Assembly (NCBI GenBank): GCA_004292515.1
Contig: RDXB01000038.1
Coordinates: 1 to 53,762 of the forward strand
Direction: 5' to 3'
Origin: Oscillatoriales cyanobacterium
GTDB taxonomy: Bacteria > Cyanobacteriota > Cyanobacteriia > CACIAM-69d
DNA: 53,762 bases
Shown: positions 1 through 8,708 of the stretch, in pieces
Numbering within the stretch: position 1 is the first letter of the stretch
How the letters are laid out: the number at the start of each line of letters is the position of its first letter
The notes under the pieces: model-generated
The model's database searches: none
What the model was told of the DNA's origin: nothing
What the model saw: only the letters and a program-made list of their open reading frames with translations
Position numbers and translations under genes: made by a program

Positions 1-60
1 AAACACCCGAGATCAGAGTCTTCAGACAAGATTCAGATTCTCGTCATTTGAGGACAAATC

Positions 61-1122
61 ATGTCAGCACTGAATGCTCTATTCGATGAAAACGTTTATC
101 TGGCTCGCAATCCTGACGTGGCAGCAGCCGTGCAAGCCAAGCGAATTTCGTCGGGATTTCAGCATTTTTTGACCAGCGGCATTCGTGAAGGCCGCACGAG
201 GTTCAGTCGTTTTTACGATCGCGCTTCGACGGAGTTTGAGTATCGGCAGGCCTATCCCGATGTGGACGCTGCAATTCGCCGAGGGAACCTGGTTTCGGGT
301 TTGCAACACTATGTGCAACCGGGCGAGGCTGAAGGTCGCACCCTCTTTCCCCAGGGATTTGATGAGCAATGGTATCAGCGACGCTATCCCGATGTGGTCA
401 ACGCCATCACCCAAAAGTTCTTTAGCTCCGGTCTAGAACATTACGTGCGGTTTGGTCGTGGAGAAGAGCGATCGGTCTCTGCCCTCTTTGAGTTTGATTA
501 CTTTAATCTCTATCCCGATGTCAAAAATGCGCGGGATTCAGGAGGCATTTATTTATCAGCAGCCGATCATTTTTTGCATGCTGGAAAATTTGAGGGACGA
601 GCAGCCACCTTTGCCGGTACGAAGGGCAACGATCTCGTGATTGGCAACGCGGCGATCGATACGCTCACGGGCGTGGAATTGGATGTGGGTGTTTGTGTGG
701 TGGGCGGCACGGTGACGGGTGGTCAATGTAAGGAATATGACTCCTTTGGCATCAATGAAATTGATACATTGGTGGGTGGCCCAGGCATTGACACTTTTGA
801 GCTAGGGCGATCGGTTACTGGGCGTGCCGGTGTGATCAATCAGATGTTTTATGCCAGCTTTAGCCAAGTCCAAGATCAGGACTTTGCTCGCATTCAAAAT
901 TTTGAAGTGGGCAAAGATCGCTTAATTCTTGGGGCAAAGAGTGGCGAACCCAGCACATTTAGCTTGGGATCGAGGTTTATCAGCCAGTCCGATGGCGTTT
1001 ATGTTTACGCTGTGCAGCCGGAAACCGTTGGCAGTCCGTTGCGCTTTACAGATTTGGTGGCAATTGTGGAAGGGGTGGCCAATGCTAGTGATGTGCTGGG
1101 GACGACAACCTTTTTAGGCTAG
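61..1122 (+). CDS. Repeat protein with RTX-like Ca-binding C-terminal half
   Basis: This 353-residue protein has two parts. Residues 1 to about 180 hold four copies of a roughly 45-residue repeat with the pattern YPDV...A...G.(F/L).SG..H(F/Y)...G..EGR. Such repeats are common in cyanobacterial surface or secreted proteins. The second half starts with a GTKGNDLVIGN motif and has IDTLVGGPGIDTFELG, a pattern like degenerate hemolysin-type (RTX) nonapeptides, then a beta-rich tail. No N-terminal signal peptide is visible, which fits type I secretion through a C-terminal signal, but that is inference. The ATG has a GAGG about 8 bases upstream. The only neighbour is ndbB, which is convergent, so the gene is probably monocistronic. 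The exact function is unknown. Confidence 0.8.
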   Translation: MSALNALFDENVYLARNPDVAAAVQAKRISSGFQHFLTSGIREGRTRFSRFYDRASTEFEYRQAYPDVDAAIRRGNLVSGLQHYVQPGEAEGRTLFPQGFDEQWYQRRYPDVVNAITQKFFSSGLEHYVRFGRGEERSVSALFEFDYFNLYPDVKNARDSGGIYLSAADHFLHAGKFEGRAATFAGTKGNDLVIGNAAIDTLTGVELDVGVCVVGGTVTGGQCKEYDSFGINEIDTLVGGPGIDTFELGRSVTGRAGVINQMFYASFSQVQDQDFARIQNFEVGKDRLILGAKSGEPSTFSLGSRFISQSDGVYVYAVQPETVGSPLRFTDLVAIVEGVANASDVLGTTTFLG

Positions 1123-1130
1123 ATGGCTGG

Positions 1131-2384
1131 CTAACGACTGGGGCGATTGAGATCGGCTAGGCGATCGAGGAGAGGCTTGGCCATCCAATTCAAACCGACC
1201 TTGAGTTGATGCTCTAGGGTGGGCATCCGGTAGAGATAGACCAGCCGCCGGGCCACGTAGGCGAGGGGGCCATCGAGTTGCACGCCTAGCCCCGTGAGGG
1301 TGGCGCTGGTGTTTCCGAGGGCCAACATTTCACCCAAATGCTGGTAGCGGAAGGGCAACAGGGGGCGATCGAGAATGGCGGCCCACAGGTTCCAGCCTAC
1401 ATAATCTCCGGCTTGCAAGGCTGCTTGCCCGGTGCTGGGTACGGGTTCGGCTGTTGCGTCACTGGCGGTGGCGCTGGCTGTACTCCGCATTTCGGCAATG
1501 TCGCCGAGGGCAAAGACTTCGGGGCGATCGCAGACCTGCAATGTGGGCTGCACTAACAGGCGATCGCCTCCATTCTTGGTCAGAGGGAGCGATCGCACCA
1601 GCTCCGGCACACGGTTGCCCACCGTCCACACCACCGCATCGACAGGAATTTCTTCGAGCCGCCCTCGGTAGTCCATCATCAGCCGATCAGGCCCAATATC
1701 TCGCACCGTCGTTTCCCAGTCGATCCAAACGCCGCGTTCTTCCAAGGCGCGATCGGCTGCCTGGCGATTGAAGTTCGGGGAATTGCGCAAAATTTGATCG
1801 CTCTGTTCAATCAGCCGCAATCGGCCGCGAGTTTGCAGGCGATCGGCCAGCTTGCAGGCCAGTTCCACGCCGCTGTAGCCACCACCCACCACGGCAATCC
1901 GAATTTTTTCGCAATCCGTGGCCTCCAGAGTCCGCAATCGTTCTTCGAGGCGATAGGCATCAGCGATCGAGCGGAATGGAAATGCGTGTTCCGCTGCACC
2001 AGGCACCCAATCCATCGGTGTTTCGCAGCCCAGGGCCAGCACCAACCAGTCATAGCTCAGGGTGGTGGTGTTTGGGTCGCCGAGGGTGACTTGGCGGGTA
2101 TCCAAATCGATCGCCTCCACTGTCGCCTGCACAAACCGCACGCGCGTGCCTGCTAACAGTTCCGAAAACGGCGGCGCAACCTCCCAGGATTGCAATTCAC
2201 CGGTCATCAGTTCATAGAGCAGCGGCAAAAAGACAAAGCGATCGCCGCGATCGACCAAGGTAATTTCCGGGTGATAGTCGCCCCAGTCCAACTGATTGAG
2301 GCGCAGGGCCGCGTGGAGTCCACCAAACCCCCCGCCCAGGATCGCAATTCGAGGACGCTTGTGGTCGGAAGTGGCAGTACCCAT
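1131..2384 (-). CDS. ndbB: Type II NAD(P)H dehydrogenase, NdbB-like (demethylphylloquinone reductase)
   Basis: This is a 417-residue FAD/NAD(P) oxidoreductase of the two-dinucleotide-fold family. The first Rossmann motif is GGGFGG near residues 17-22, the second is VVGGGYSGVE near residue 165, and an FAD-binding ALGD motif lies near residue 290. The C-terminus keeps the LVYLYRMPTLEHQLKVGLNW stretch I associate with cyanobacterial NdbB (Slr1743 type). In Synechocystis this protein reduces demethylphylloquinone before the last methylation of vitamin K1 synthesis. Other type II NADH dehydrogenases (NdbA, NdbC) are the alternative, but overall length and the C-terminal segment favour NdbB. It converges on the repeat protein (8 bases apart), and its promoter should lie in the 135-base spacer before hmpE. 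Confidence 0.75.
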   Translation of the reverse strand: MGTATSDHKRPRIAILGGGFGGLHAALRLNQLDWGDYHPEITLVDRGDRFVFLPLLYELMTGELQSWEVAPPFSELLAGTRVRFVQATVEAIDLDTRQVTLGDPNTTTLSYDWLVLALGCETPMDWVPGAAEHAFPFRSIADAYRLEERLRTLEATDCEKIRIAVVGGGYSGVELACKLADRLQTRGRLRLIEQSDQILRNSPNFNRQAADRALEERGVWIDWETTVRDIGPDRLMMDYRGRLEEIPVDAVVWTVGNRVPELVRSLPLTKNGGDRLLVQPTLQVCDRPEVFALGDIAEMRSTASATASDATAEPVPSTGQAALQAGDYVGWNLWAAILDRPLLPFRYQHLGEMLALGNTSATLTGLGVQLDGPLAYVARRLVYLYRMPTLEHQLKVGLNWMAKPLLDRLADLNRPSR

Positions 2385-2519
2385 AGAAATTGATCACCGG
2401 TTAAGAGAAGGGGTGCAAGTTATATCCCAAAGACCATGGGGGCTACCCAGCCTGATCGTACCGCGTTCAAAATCGGTCTGGTGATTTTTCCCTCAGCCCC
2501 TGCGATCGCTGGCACGACA

Positions 2520-5500
2520 CTAGGCATTCGTGGTGATCAAGATTTCACCCTTCAGCATCCGGCGCGCCGCATCCAACAAGGCCTCTTCTAGGTAGGGCTT
2601 GGTGAAATAGCCCTTAGCCCCCAGATCAACCGCCATTTTTCGGTGCTTATCAGCGCCGCGCGAGGTAAGCATCGCCACCGGCAGCTCGTTGAGCGGTTCC
2701 TCCGTTTGCAGACGCTGGAGCAACTGCAAACCATCCATGCGCGGCATTTCGATATCACAGAACACAATGTCGCAGGGCAAGCCCGATCGCAACTTCTCCC
2801 AAGCTTCTTGCCCATCGCGCGCCTGTTCGACCTGATAGCCCGCTTTTTGGAAGGTCATCTTCAGCAGTTCGCGTACCGTAATCGAGTCGTCCACGATCAA
2901 CACCATCGGATCCTTTTGTTCCGTGGGCGCTTCAATAATTACGGCTGTGTTGTCGGCTTCCCAGCGGCCACTGGTGGCATTGTGGCGAATTCGACCCTTA
3001 GCCAAATCGATCAATTCCAACACGTCGGCGATCGGCATCACGCGACCGTCACCCAACACGGTCATACCCGCAATCCCGATCGGCTTGGGCACCGGGCCTT
3101 CCGCCTGTTTGATCACGATTTCTTGTTCGCCCAAGATCCGATCGACCTCGATCGCAATGAACTCCCCGGCACTACGCAAAATCACAATCGCCAGCGAATC
3201 ATCTTCCTGGTTACCGCCATAGATATTGCCCCGGCTCAGGTGGCGGCTGTATTTCAGCAAATCCGGTAGCGGGTTCAGCGGCAAGATCCGATCGCGCCAA
3301 GCAATCGAGCGACGGCCATCTTTATCCAAGCTCACATCGCTAGGACGCACATCCGGCGGCATATCCTCGACCCCATCCATCGGAAAGGCGATCGTGGCAT
3401 GGTCACTCAAGCAGCGCAGGGCCTTACAAATACTCAGGTTCAGCGGCAACCGAATCGTGAACGTCGTGCCACGTCCCAACTCCGAGTCGGTGGTGATGCT
3501 ACCGCGCAACTCCTGAATCTTGCGCATCACCACATCCATCCCCACACCGCGACCCCCGAATTCATCGGCTTGATCCTTGGTGCTGAAACTCGGCAAAAAC
3601 AGGAGTTCGTAAATCTCCTGGCGTACCATCGTGCGCGCCTGCTCGGGACTAATTAGGCCTTTTTCAACGGCCTTTTGTTTCACCCGATCGGTATTAATCC
3701 CCGCTCCATCATCCGAAAGGGAAATGACCGTTTGGTTACCTTGATAAAAGGCCCGAATGGTCAACGTTCCCTGGCGGGGTTTCCCGGCGGCAATTCTAGC
3801 CTCAGGCGCTTCGATACCATGCACCAGCGCGTTGTTGATCATGTGGGTGATCGGGCTGGACAGTTCCTGGGACAGAAACTCATCGATCGCCGTGTCCTTG
3901 CCTTCCACCACTAGTTCAACTTCCTTGCCGCACTTGTCCGCCACCGTGCGAACGGCGCGGGGCAGCCGCTCCACCGTGCGCGCAAAGGTGACCATGCGCG
4001 ACTTGTTCAGGCTTTCTTGCACCTGAGTGGTGATTTGCCGCAGGTTGCGCACCAATTGATCTGTTTCTTCGACCACAAACTCGATGTCTGCTGAAGACTC
4101 CCGCACCCGCACAATCAACTCAATAATTTCCTGGGATTGGGTGTGGAATGGCGTGAAGCGATCAAGCTCTAGCTCGCCTAGTCCCATGCGGCCACCGCTG
4201 TGGGCATCGTGGCCAGCGCTGTCGCTACTGCTGCTGCCACCGCCACCGCTGCCTTGACGACGGCCGGCCAGTAGGGACATTTCCAGTAGCGATCGCTCGT
4301 AGAAGTCCTGCATTCGCTGGCCCACATCGCCCAACTGCTGCACACGCTGCATCAGATTTTCCAAGGACTGGCGCAGGCGTTCTTGGCTCTGTTCCAGGCT
4401 GTTGCGGTTGACCACCATTTCCCCCACCAAGTTGTTGAGGGTATCGAGGTTCCGCACCGGCACTTTGATAATCTGCTCGCCCCGCAGGTTCAGGCTGGCC
4501 TTGGCTTCTAGGTCACGCTGCCCAGCGGCGATCGCCGGTATAGTCGGGCGGGCAGCGGGCTGGCCACGGGTGGGGGCATTGGCCGGAGTCGGGTCCAGCA
4601 GTCGCGCCAAGTCATCAAAGTCAAGATCCGTCGTCCCAGATTGGCGCGGGGATGGACTAGCGCGCCGATTCGCTGGGTCACTGGCTTCAGGGTCCAGCAG
4701 GTCGAACAGATCATCAAACGTGTCAACATCGTTCGCGGCCGCCACATTGTCAGCCAACTCCGACAGCCCCAGCCCATTCAACAAATCATCAAGCTCGTCA
4801 CTGGTGCTGGCGGCGGCTGGGCTGGCCGTGCCGGCCGCATCTCCTAAAGACACCAACAGGCGATCGAGATCCGCCAACTCGGCGGCGGTGGCTGCGCTCA
4901 GGTCGGCACCAGACATCGAGCTAGTTGTGTTCCTGTCCCCTACCTCCAACAGACGATCTAAGTCATCCAGCCCCGCCAACAATGCGCTGGCCTCATCAGC
5001 CGACGCAGTGGGTTCGATCGCCCCGAACTGATCGCCCAGCAAGTTGTCTAGATCGTCAAGGTTGTCGTTGTCTCCAAATCCCTCAAGATCCAAATCCGTG
5101 ATCGTCCCATCGGCACCCAGCAGGACATCATCCAATTCATCGAAGTTGCTGAGATCTATGCTGGCACTGGCATCATTGGCATCGCCCCAGTCACCCAGAT
5201 CACCCATACCCAGGTCGTCCAGGTCACCCATACCCAGATCACCCAAATCACCTAGGTCGCCCAGATCACCGGTGGAGTCCGCGATCGCCATGGACTCGAT
5301 GCCCGCAACCGAACTCTCGTCTAGCCAGTTGTGCAACCCCGCAGGCTCTACAAAGGTTTCTGGAGTCCACAGATCCACCGCATCTCGCCCCGCCGAGGCG
5401 ATCGGGTCAGCATCCTCCTCTTCTTCGAGATCCGTTGCGCCAAAGGCGGTAGCAGCCTGGTCAGCAAACAGATCATCCAACCCATCAGAGGTGAGCGTGC

Positions 5501-8033
5501 TGCGATCGGGTCGGATCGCTTTTGCATAGTTCACGTCATAGCTGAGGTCAGCGGCTTCATAGACCGTTGGCTCTGGATCTTCGACCGAGAAAGGCTCATC
5601 CAGCAGCGTATCAATGTCGTCGATGAAGCTTTCTGCCGTCGATTCACTGGCACTGCTGGTTGCCGCTTCAGCCGGTTCGATCAACAAATCCGCAAAGGGA
5701 TCCCCAGTCTCGATTGACCCCACGCCCGAGCCGATCTCAACCGCCACAAAATCTAGCGGAGCCAGATTGAGCTCGTCGAAATTCCCCAAGTCGCCAAAGT
5801 CGCCCAGATCGCCAAAGTCACCCAGATCACCTAAATTACCCAGATCACTGGGAGCGCCAAACTCGCTTAGGTCTAGGGGATCGGCCAGGGAATCGGCGGC
5901 TCTGGCTCCGCTCTCCGCTCCTAGCTCTGCCGGTTCTGCATCCTCGGGCAAGCTGAAGTCACTGAGGCTGTTGAAGTCATCATTAAAGTCAAACTCAGAA
6001 TCCATTGACTCCCAATCGGGGAGAACTCGATCGCGAGATCCTAAGTCCTCGGCCCCCAAATCCTCAGCCCCCCCGAGGGACAGATTATCCAGGGAGTCTA
6101 AATCCAGATCGATCGCCCCCAAATCCCAATCCTTAGCCGCCGTTGCCCCCGTGTCTGAAGCATCCGCGACGGACGGACTGTTCCACAGATCCAGATCTGC
6201 GAGGTCGGTTGCAAAATCGATCGACAACTCCGCTGGCTGCCCTATCTCGCCCCCCGTGGTTCCATCGGTCAAGGGACTCAAATCAAATTCTGGCGGGGCG
6301 ATCGCCTCATTGAGTGGATCAACAAGTGGATCAACAAGTGGATCAATCGCGTCTAGACCCAACTGATGATTGCCAGTTGCCCAAGCAAACCCTTCCAAAT
6401 CCGCCACTTCCGCAGCCAGGTCGGCAAACTCCGGCAGCCCCTCACCCACCACGTGGGTAGGAAAGTCCAGATCTCCGGCCCACGCATCGGCCTCGCCCGC
6501 GGCCTCTGGAGCATCCAGCGGCTCTTGAATGCCACTGACGGCAGCTTCCGCTTCCCAAAGCAGTGCGTCTAAATCGGCCTCATCCGTTGCCGAGTCCCCA
6601 ACGCTGACCAAATCCGCATAGTCATCTGGCACGGAGCCGATCGCAGCCGCCCCATCACCAGCCGACTCCGTATCCAGGTCACTAAACCAATCACCCAAGC
6701 TGGCATCATCCGTTAGGAGATGGTTGTCCGTGAGATCCAAGGACTGGAACAGATCCTGATCCGAGGTCATGCTGGGCCCCGCTGCCATTGCTCGGGGATC
6801 GTCCTCGCTGTCAAACATCAAATCGTTGAGGTCATCGTAGTCCTCATCCGTACTGTCCGTAGCGCGGATGTTGTGACCACCGCTATCAACGCCGGGCCAA
6901 ACGCTATCAAGCTCCGAAACATTGCTTTCAAACAAATCCGCCAGGGTATGCAGCTCTGCGGCCCCCACTTCAGGGCCCGTGCCCGGCTCGGGACGGGGGC
7001 GATCGCGACCATCCGCACGCCCAACATAGGTGGGGGTGCTCGGTGCAGTGGGCAAGTCCAGCTCATCCATCCCCGTGGCCACGGTGGCTGCCGTTGCCTC
7101 AAACCAGTCAGCCTCAAAGCCATCGGTTTGGGTTTGAGTTTGGTAGAGATCCGTAGGCTCATCCAGCAGACTAAACAGATCCGCATCAATGCTGGTGGTG
7201 GCCAGCGCCGGCTTGACCGGCAACAGTGCCATCAAATCAGCACCAATACAAATCTCGCGGGCCCGATCGCACAGCACTAAATCCTGGGCTTGCTTGAGAT
7301 CCCGAATCACAATCGGGGCCAAATCCCGGTAGGAATTACTGGTGCAGCCGATCGCCTGACTAGCCGCATCCAGTAACTGAGTCCAACCCACTAGGCGATT
7401 GCTGTTTTGACCCAAATCACGCAGCCGTTGGCACATCCATTGCAACTGGGCGCGCTGCTGGGGACTGTCGCCCTGGCGGAACAGATCCAACATCTCCCGC
7501 AGCAGTTGAGGGACTTGTTGTTGGAAGAGGTGTTGGGTGCGATCGGTGGCCGATGAATCCCCTTCCGCCGCAAATCGCAGCACCGTGGGCATGGCATCGC
7601 CTTCAATACCCAACTGATTAACCGCCAACCCCAGACGCTCCGCCAGGGCATTAAACGCCGGTTCGGCCCCTTCAAGAACGCGCTGGCCCACATCGGCCGT
7701 CAGCCCAAAGGGGCCTTGCAGGTGGTCAATTAATTCCACCAGCGTGTCAAAGGCCCGCAAGAACAGGGTTTCCAGCTCCCGATCGATGTGGATTGGGTGC
7801 TCTTTTAGCACCTTAAAATAATCTTCGAGACGGTGGGAGGCCTGTTGAATGCTTTCAAATTCCAACATCCCCGCGCCACCCTTAATCGAGTGGGCAGCCC
7901 GAAAAACCTCGTCCATCAGTTCAGGGTCTTCGATCGTCCCCTGCAAGTTCATCAGGCCCTGCTCGATGGTCGTGAGGTAGTCTTTGGCTTCCTCAATGAA
8001 ATAACCGACGATGCGCTGCTGCTGGTCTTGCAT
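2520..8033 (-). CDS. hmpE: Giant CheA-type hybrid histidine kinase of pilus chemotaxis (HmpE/PilL)
   Basis: This is a 1837-residue CheA-response regulator hybrid. An Hpt domain sits at the N-terminus (phosphoacceptor His48 in AAHSIKGG). Residues from about 280 to 1150 form a very acidic low-complexity linker full of DLGDLGDF-type runs. The CheA dimerisation segment starts near 1180 (NLDTLNNLVGEMV), the ATPase near 1390 (MINNALVHG, DDGAGI, GGRGVGMD), a CheW-like domain near 1540-1690, and a C-terminal receiver near 1715-1835 (VDDS, CDIEMPRMDG, TKPY). CheA proteins of this class phosphorylate CheY partners to set pilus activity and direction. A GGAGG lies just upstream of the ATG. It is the last gene of the minus-strand cluster, after a 675-base spacer. 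The linker is far longer than in ordinary CheA. PixL of phototaxis is the alternative name. Confidence 0.88.
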   Translation of the reverse strand: MQDQQQRIVGYFIEEAKDYLTTIEQGLMNLQGTIEDPELMDEVFRAAHSIKGGAGMLEFESIQQASHRLEDYFKVLKEHPIHIDRELETLFLRAFDTLVELIDHLQGPFGLTADVGQRVLEGAEPAFNALAERLGLAVNQLGIEGDAMPTVLRFAAEGDSSATDRTQHLFQQQVPQLLREMLDLFRQGDSPQQRAQLQWMCQRLRDLGQNSNRLVGWTQLLDAASQAIGCTSNSYRDLAPIVIRDLKQAQDLVLCDRAREICIGADLMALLPVKPALATTSIDADLFSLLDEPTDLYQTQTQTDGFEADWFEATAATVATGMDELDLPTAPSTPTYVGRADGRDRPRPEPGTGPEVGAAELHTLADLFESNVSELDSVWPGVDSGGHNIRATDSTDEDYDDLNDLMFDSEDDPRAMAAGPSMTSDQDLFQSLDLTDNHLLTDDASLGDWFSDLDTESAGDGAAAIGSVPDDYADLVSVGDSATDEADLDALLWEAEAAVSGIQEPLDAPEAAGEADAWAGDLDFPTHVVGEGLPEFADLAAEVADLEGFAWATGNHQLGLDAIDPLVDPLVDPLNEAIAPPEFDLSPLTDGTTGGEIGQPAELSIDFATDLADLDLWNSPSVADASDTGATAAKDWDLGAIDLDLDSLDNLSLGGAEDLGAEDLGSRDRVLPDWESMDSEFDFNDDFNSLSDFSLPEDAEPAELGAESGARAADSLADPLDLSEFGAPSDLGNLGDLGDFGDLGDFGDLGNFDELNLAPLDFVAVEIGSGVGSIETGDPFADLLIEPAEAATSSASESTAESFIDDIDTLLDEPFSVEDPEPTVYEAADLSYDVNYAKAIRPDRSTLTSDGLDDLFADQAATAFGATDLEEEEDADPIASAGRDAVDLWTPETFVEPAGLHNWLDESSVAGIESMAIADSTGDLGDLGDLGDLGMGDLDDLGMGDLGDWGDANDASASIDLSNFDELDDVLLGADGTITDLDLEGFGDNDNLDDLDNLLGDQFGAIEPTASADEASALLAGLDDLDRLLEVGDRNTTSSMSGADLSAATAAELADLDRLLVSLGDAAGTASPAAASTSDELDDLLNGLGLSELADNVAAANDVDTFDDLFDLLDPEASDPANRRASPSPRQSGTTDLDFDDLARLLDPTPANAPTRGQPAARPTIPAIAAGQRDLEAKASLNLRGEQIIKVPVRNLDTLNNLVGEMVVNRNSLEQSQERLRQSLENLMQRVQQLGDVGQRMQDFYERSLLEMSLLAGRRQGSGGGGSSSSDSAGHDAHSGGRMGLGELELDRFTPFHTQSQEIIELIVRVRESSADIEFVVEETDQLVRNLRQITTQVQESLNKSRMVTFARTVERLPRAVRTVADKCGKEVELVVEGKDTAIDEFLSQELSSPITHMINNALVHGIEAPEARIAAGKPRQGTLTIRAFYQGNQTVISLSDDGAGINTDRVKQKAVEKGLISPEQARTMVRQEIYELLFLPSFSTKDQADEFGGRGVGMDVVMRKIQELRGSITTDSELGRGTTFTIRLPLNLSICKALRCLSDHATIAFPMDGVEDMPPDVRPSDVSLDKDGRRSIAWRDRILPLNPLPDLLKYSRHLSRGNIYGGNQEDDSLAIVILRSAGEFIAIEVDRILGEQEIVIKQAEGPVPKPIGIAGMTVLGDGRVMPIADVLELIDLAKGRIRHNATSGRWEADNTAVIIEAPTEQKDPMVLIVDDSITVRELLKMTFQKAGYQVEQARDGQEAWEKLRSGLPCDIVFCDIEMPRMDGLQLLQRLQTEEPLNELPVAMLTSRGADKHRKMAVDLGAKGYFTKPYLEEALLDAARRMLKGEILITTNA

Positions 8034-8708
8034 GGAACATGGCCTCCGAAGCGTTTGTCCTGCTCAACTTTCTAAAACTCAATCGCAGCGAGCGCTGAAG
8101 ACAAGAGCTGAAGTTGAAACAGGCCAGAACCGGTAGAGATGGAATGAACGGGCGAAGGGCGATCGTCCCTGACAAGGGGGACGAATGAGGGGCAAACCGC
8201 GCAGCGGGCGCAGGCAGTCCTGCCATCTTGCAATCTACTGTACTCGATCGCTTTGCAATCCACCGCCTGCTTCCTTCTTAGGCACACCCAAGTCGGGCCA
8301 GCCAACGCCCCCAAAGCTAACCAGAATCTCGGATCACCACTGATCCAATTTTCTCCTTCAGGGATAGCACGGCCTCGCTCAAATCGGCGAACGCTCCCGG
8401 TGCTCAAAGGTCAACATTCCACAACCCAATTCCACAGCCCAATTCCACAACCCAATGGGGGCAGCGATCGCCCAGCCGTGATCGCCCAGCCGTGTCATGA
8501 GGGTCAGGGCTATAGCCTGTTATCAAATCATCTGCAGCCCCGATTTCACCCCAGCGCGATCGGGTGGAACAAGGGGTTTAAAGCCCCTTATTACACCCTC
8601 ACTACACCCTTATTGCAACGGTTAGGGCGAGGAAAATCAACCAAAATCAACCGTCTTCACTGGCTCCCAGGCAGTGATGGCAGGTGCTACCCCCAATTAA
8701 TTAATTGA
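8034..8708. other. 675-base spacer between hmpE and hmpD with repeats
   Basis: I see no convincing gene here. The spacer holds a triplicated CCAATTCCACARCC unit (about 8417-8456), a doubled GATCGCCCAGCCGT (about 8467-8495), one copy of the CAAGGGG...CCCCTT palindrome (8568-8594) and an AT-rich palindromic run AATTAATTAATTGATTAATT at the hmpD end. Such a gap inside a chemotaxis operon suggests that hmpE may have its own promoter, but none is clear. Confidence 0.6.
8568..8594. repeat. Copy of dispersed CAAGGGG palindrome
   Basis: AACAAGGGGTTTAAAGCCCC and flank match the short inverted repeat also present at 33.6, 35.3, 35.4 and 44.0 kb. It can fold into a hairpin. This copy has an imperfect centre and right arm (CCCCTTATT). 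Confidence 0.65.

Noticed and set aside
2520-8033. Plus-strand frames opposite the CheA linker
   Set aside because: Long open frames such as those near 4.4-5.0 and 5.6-6.4 kb arise from the repetitive Asp/Leu codons of the real gene.
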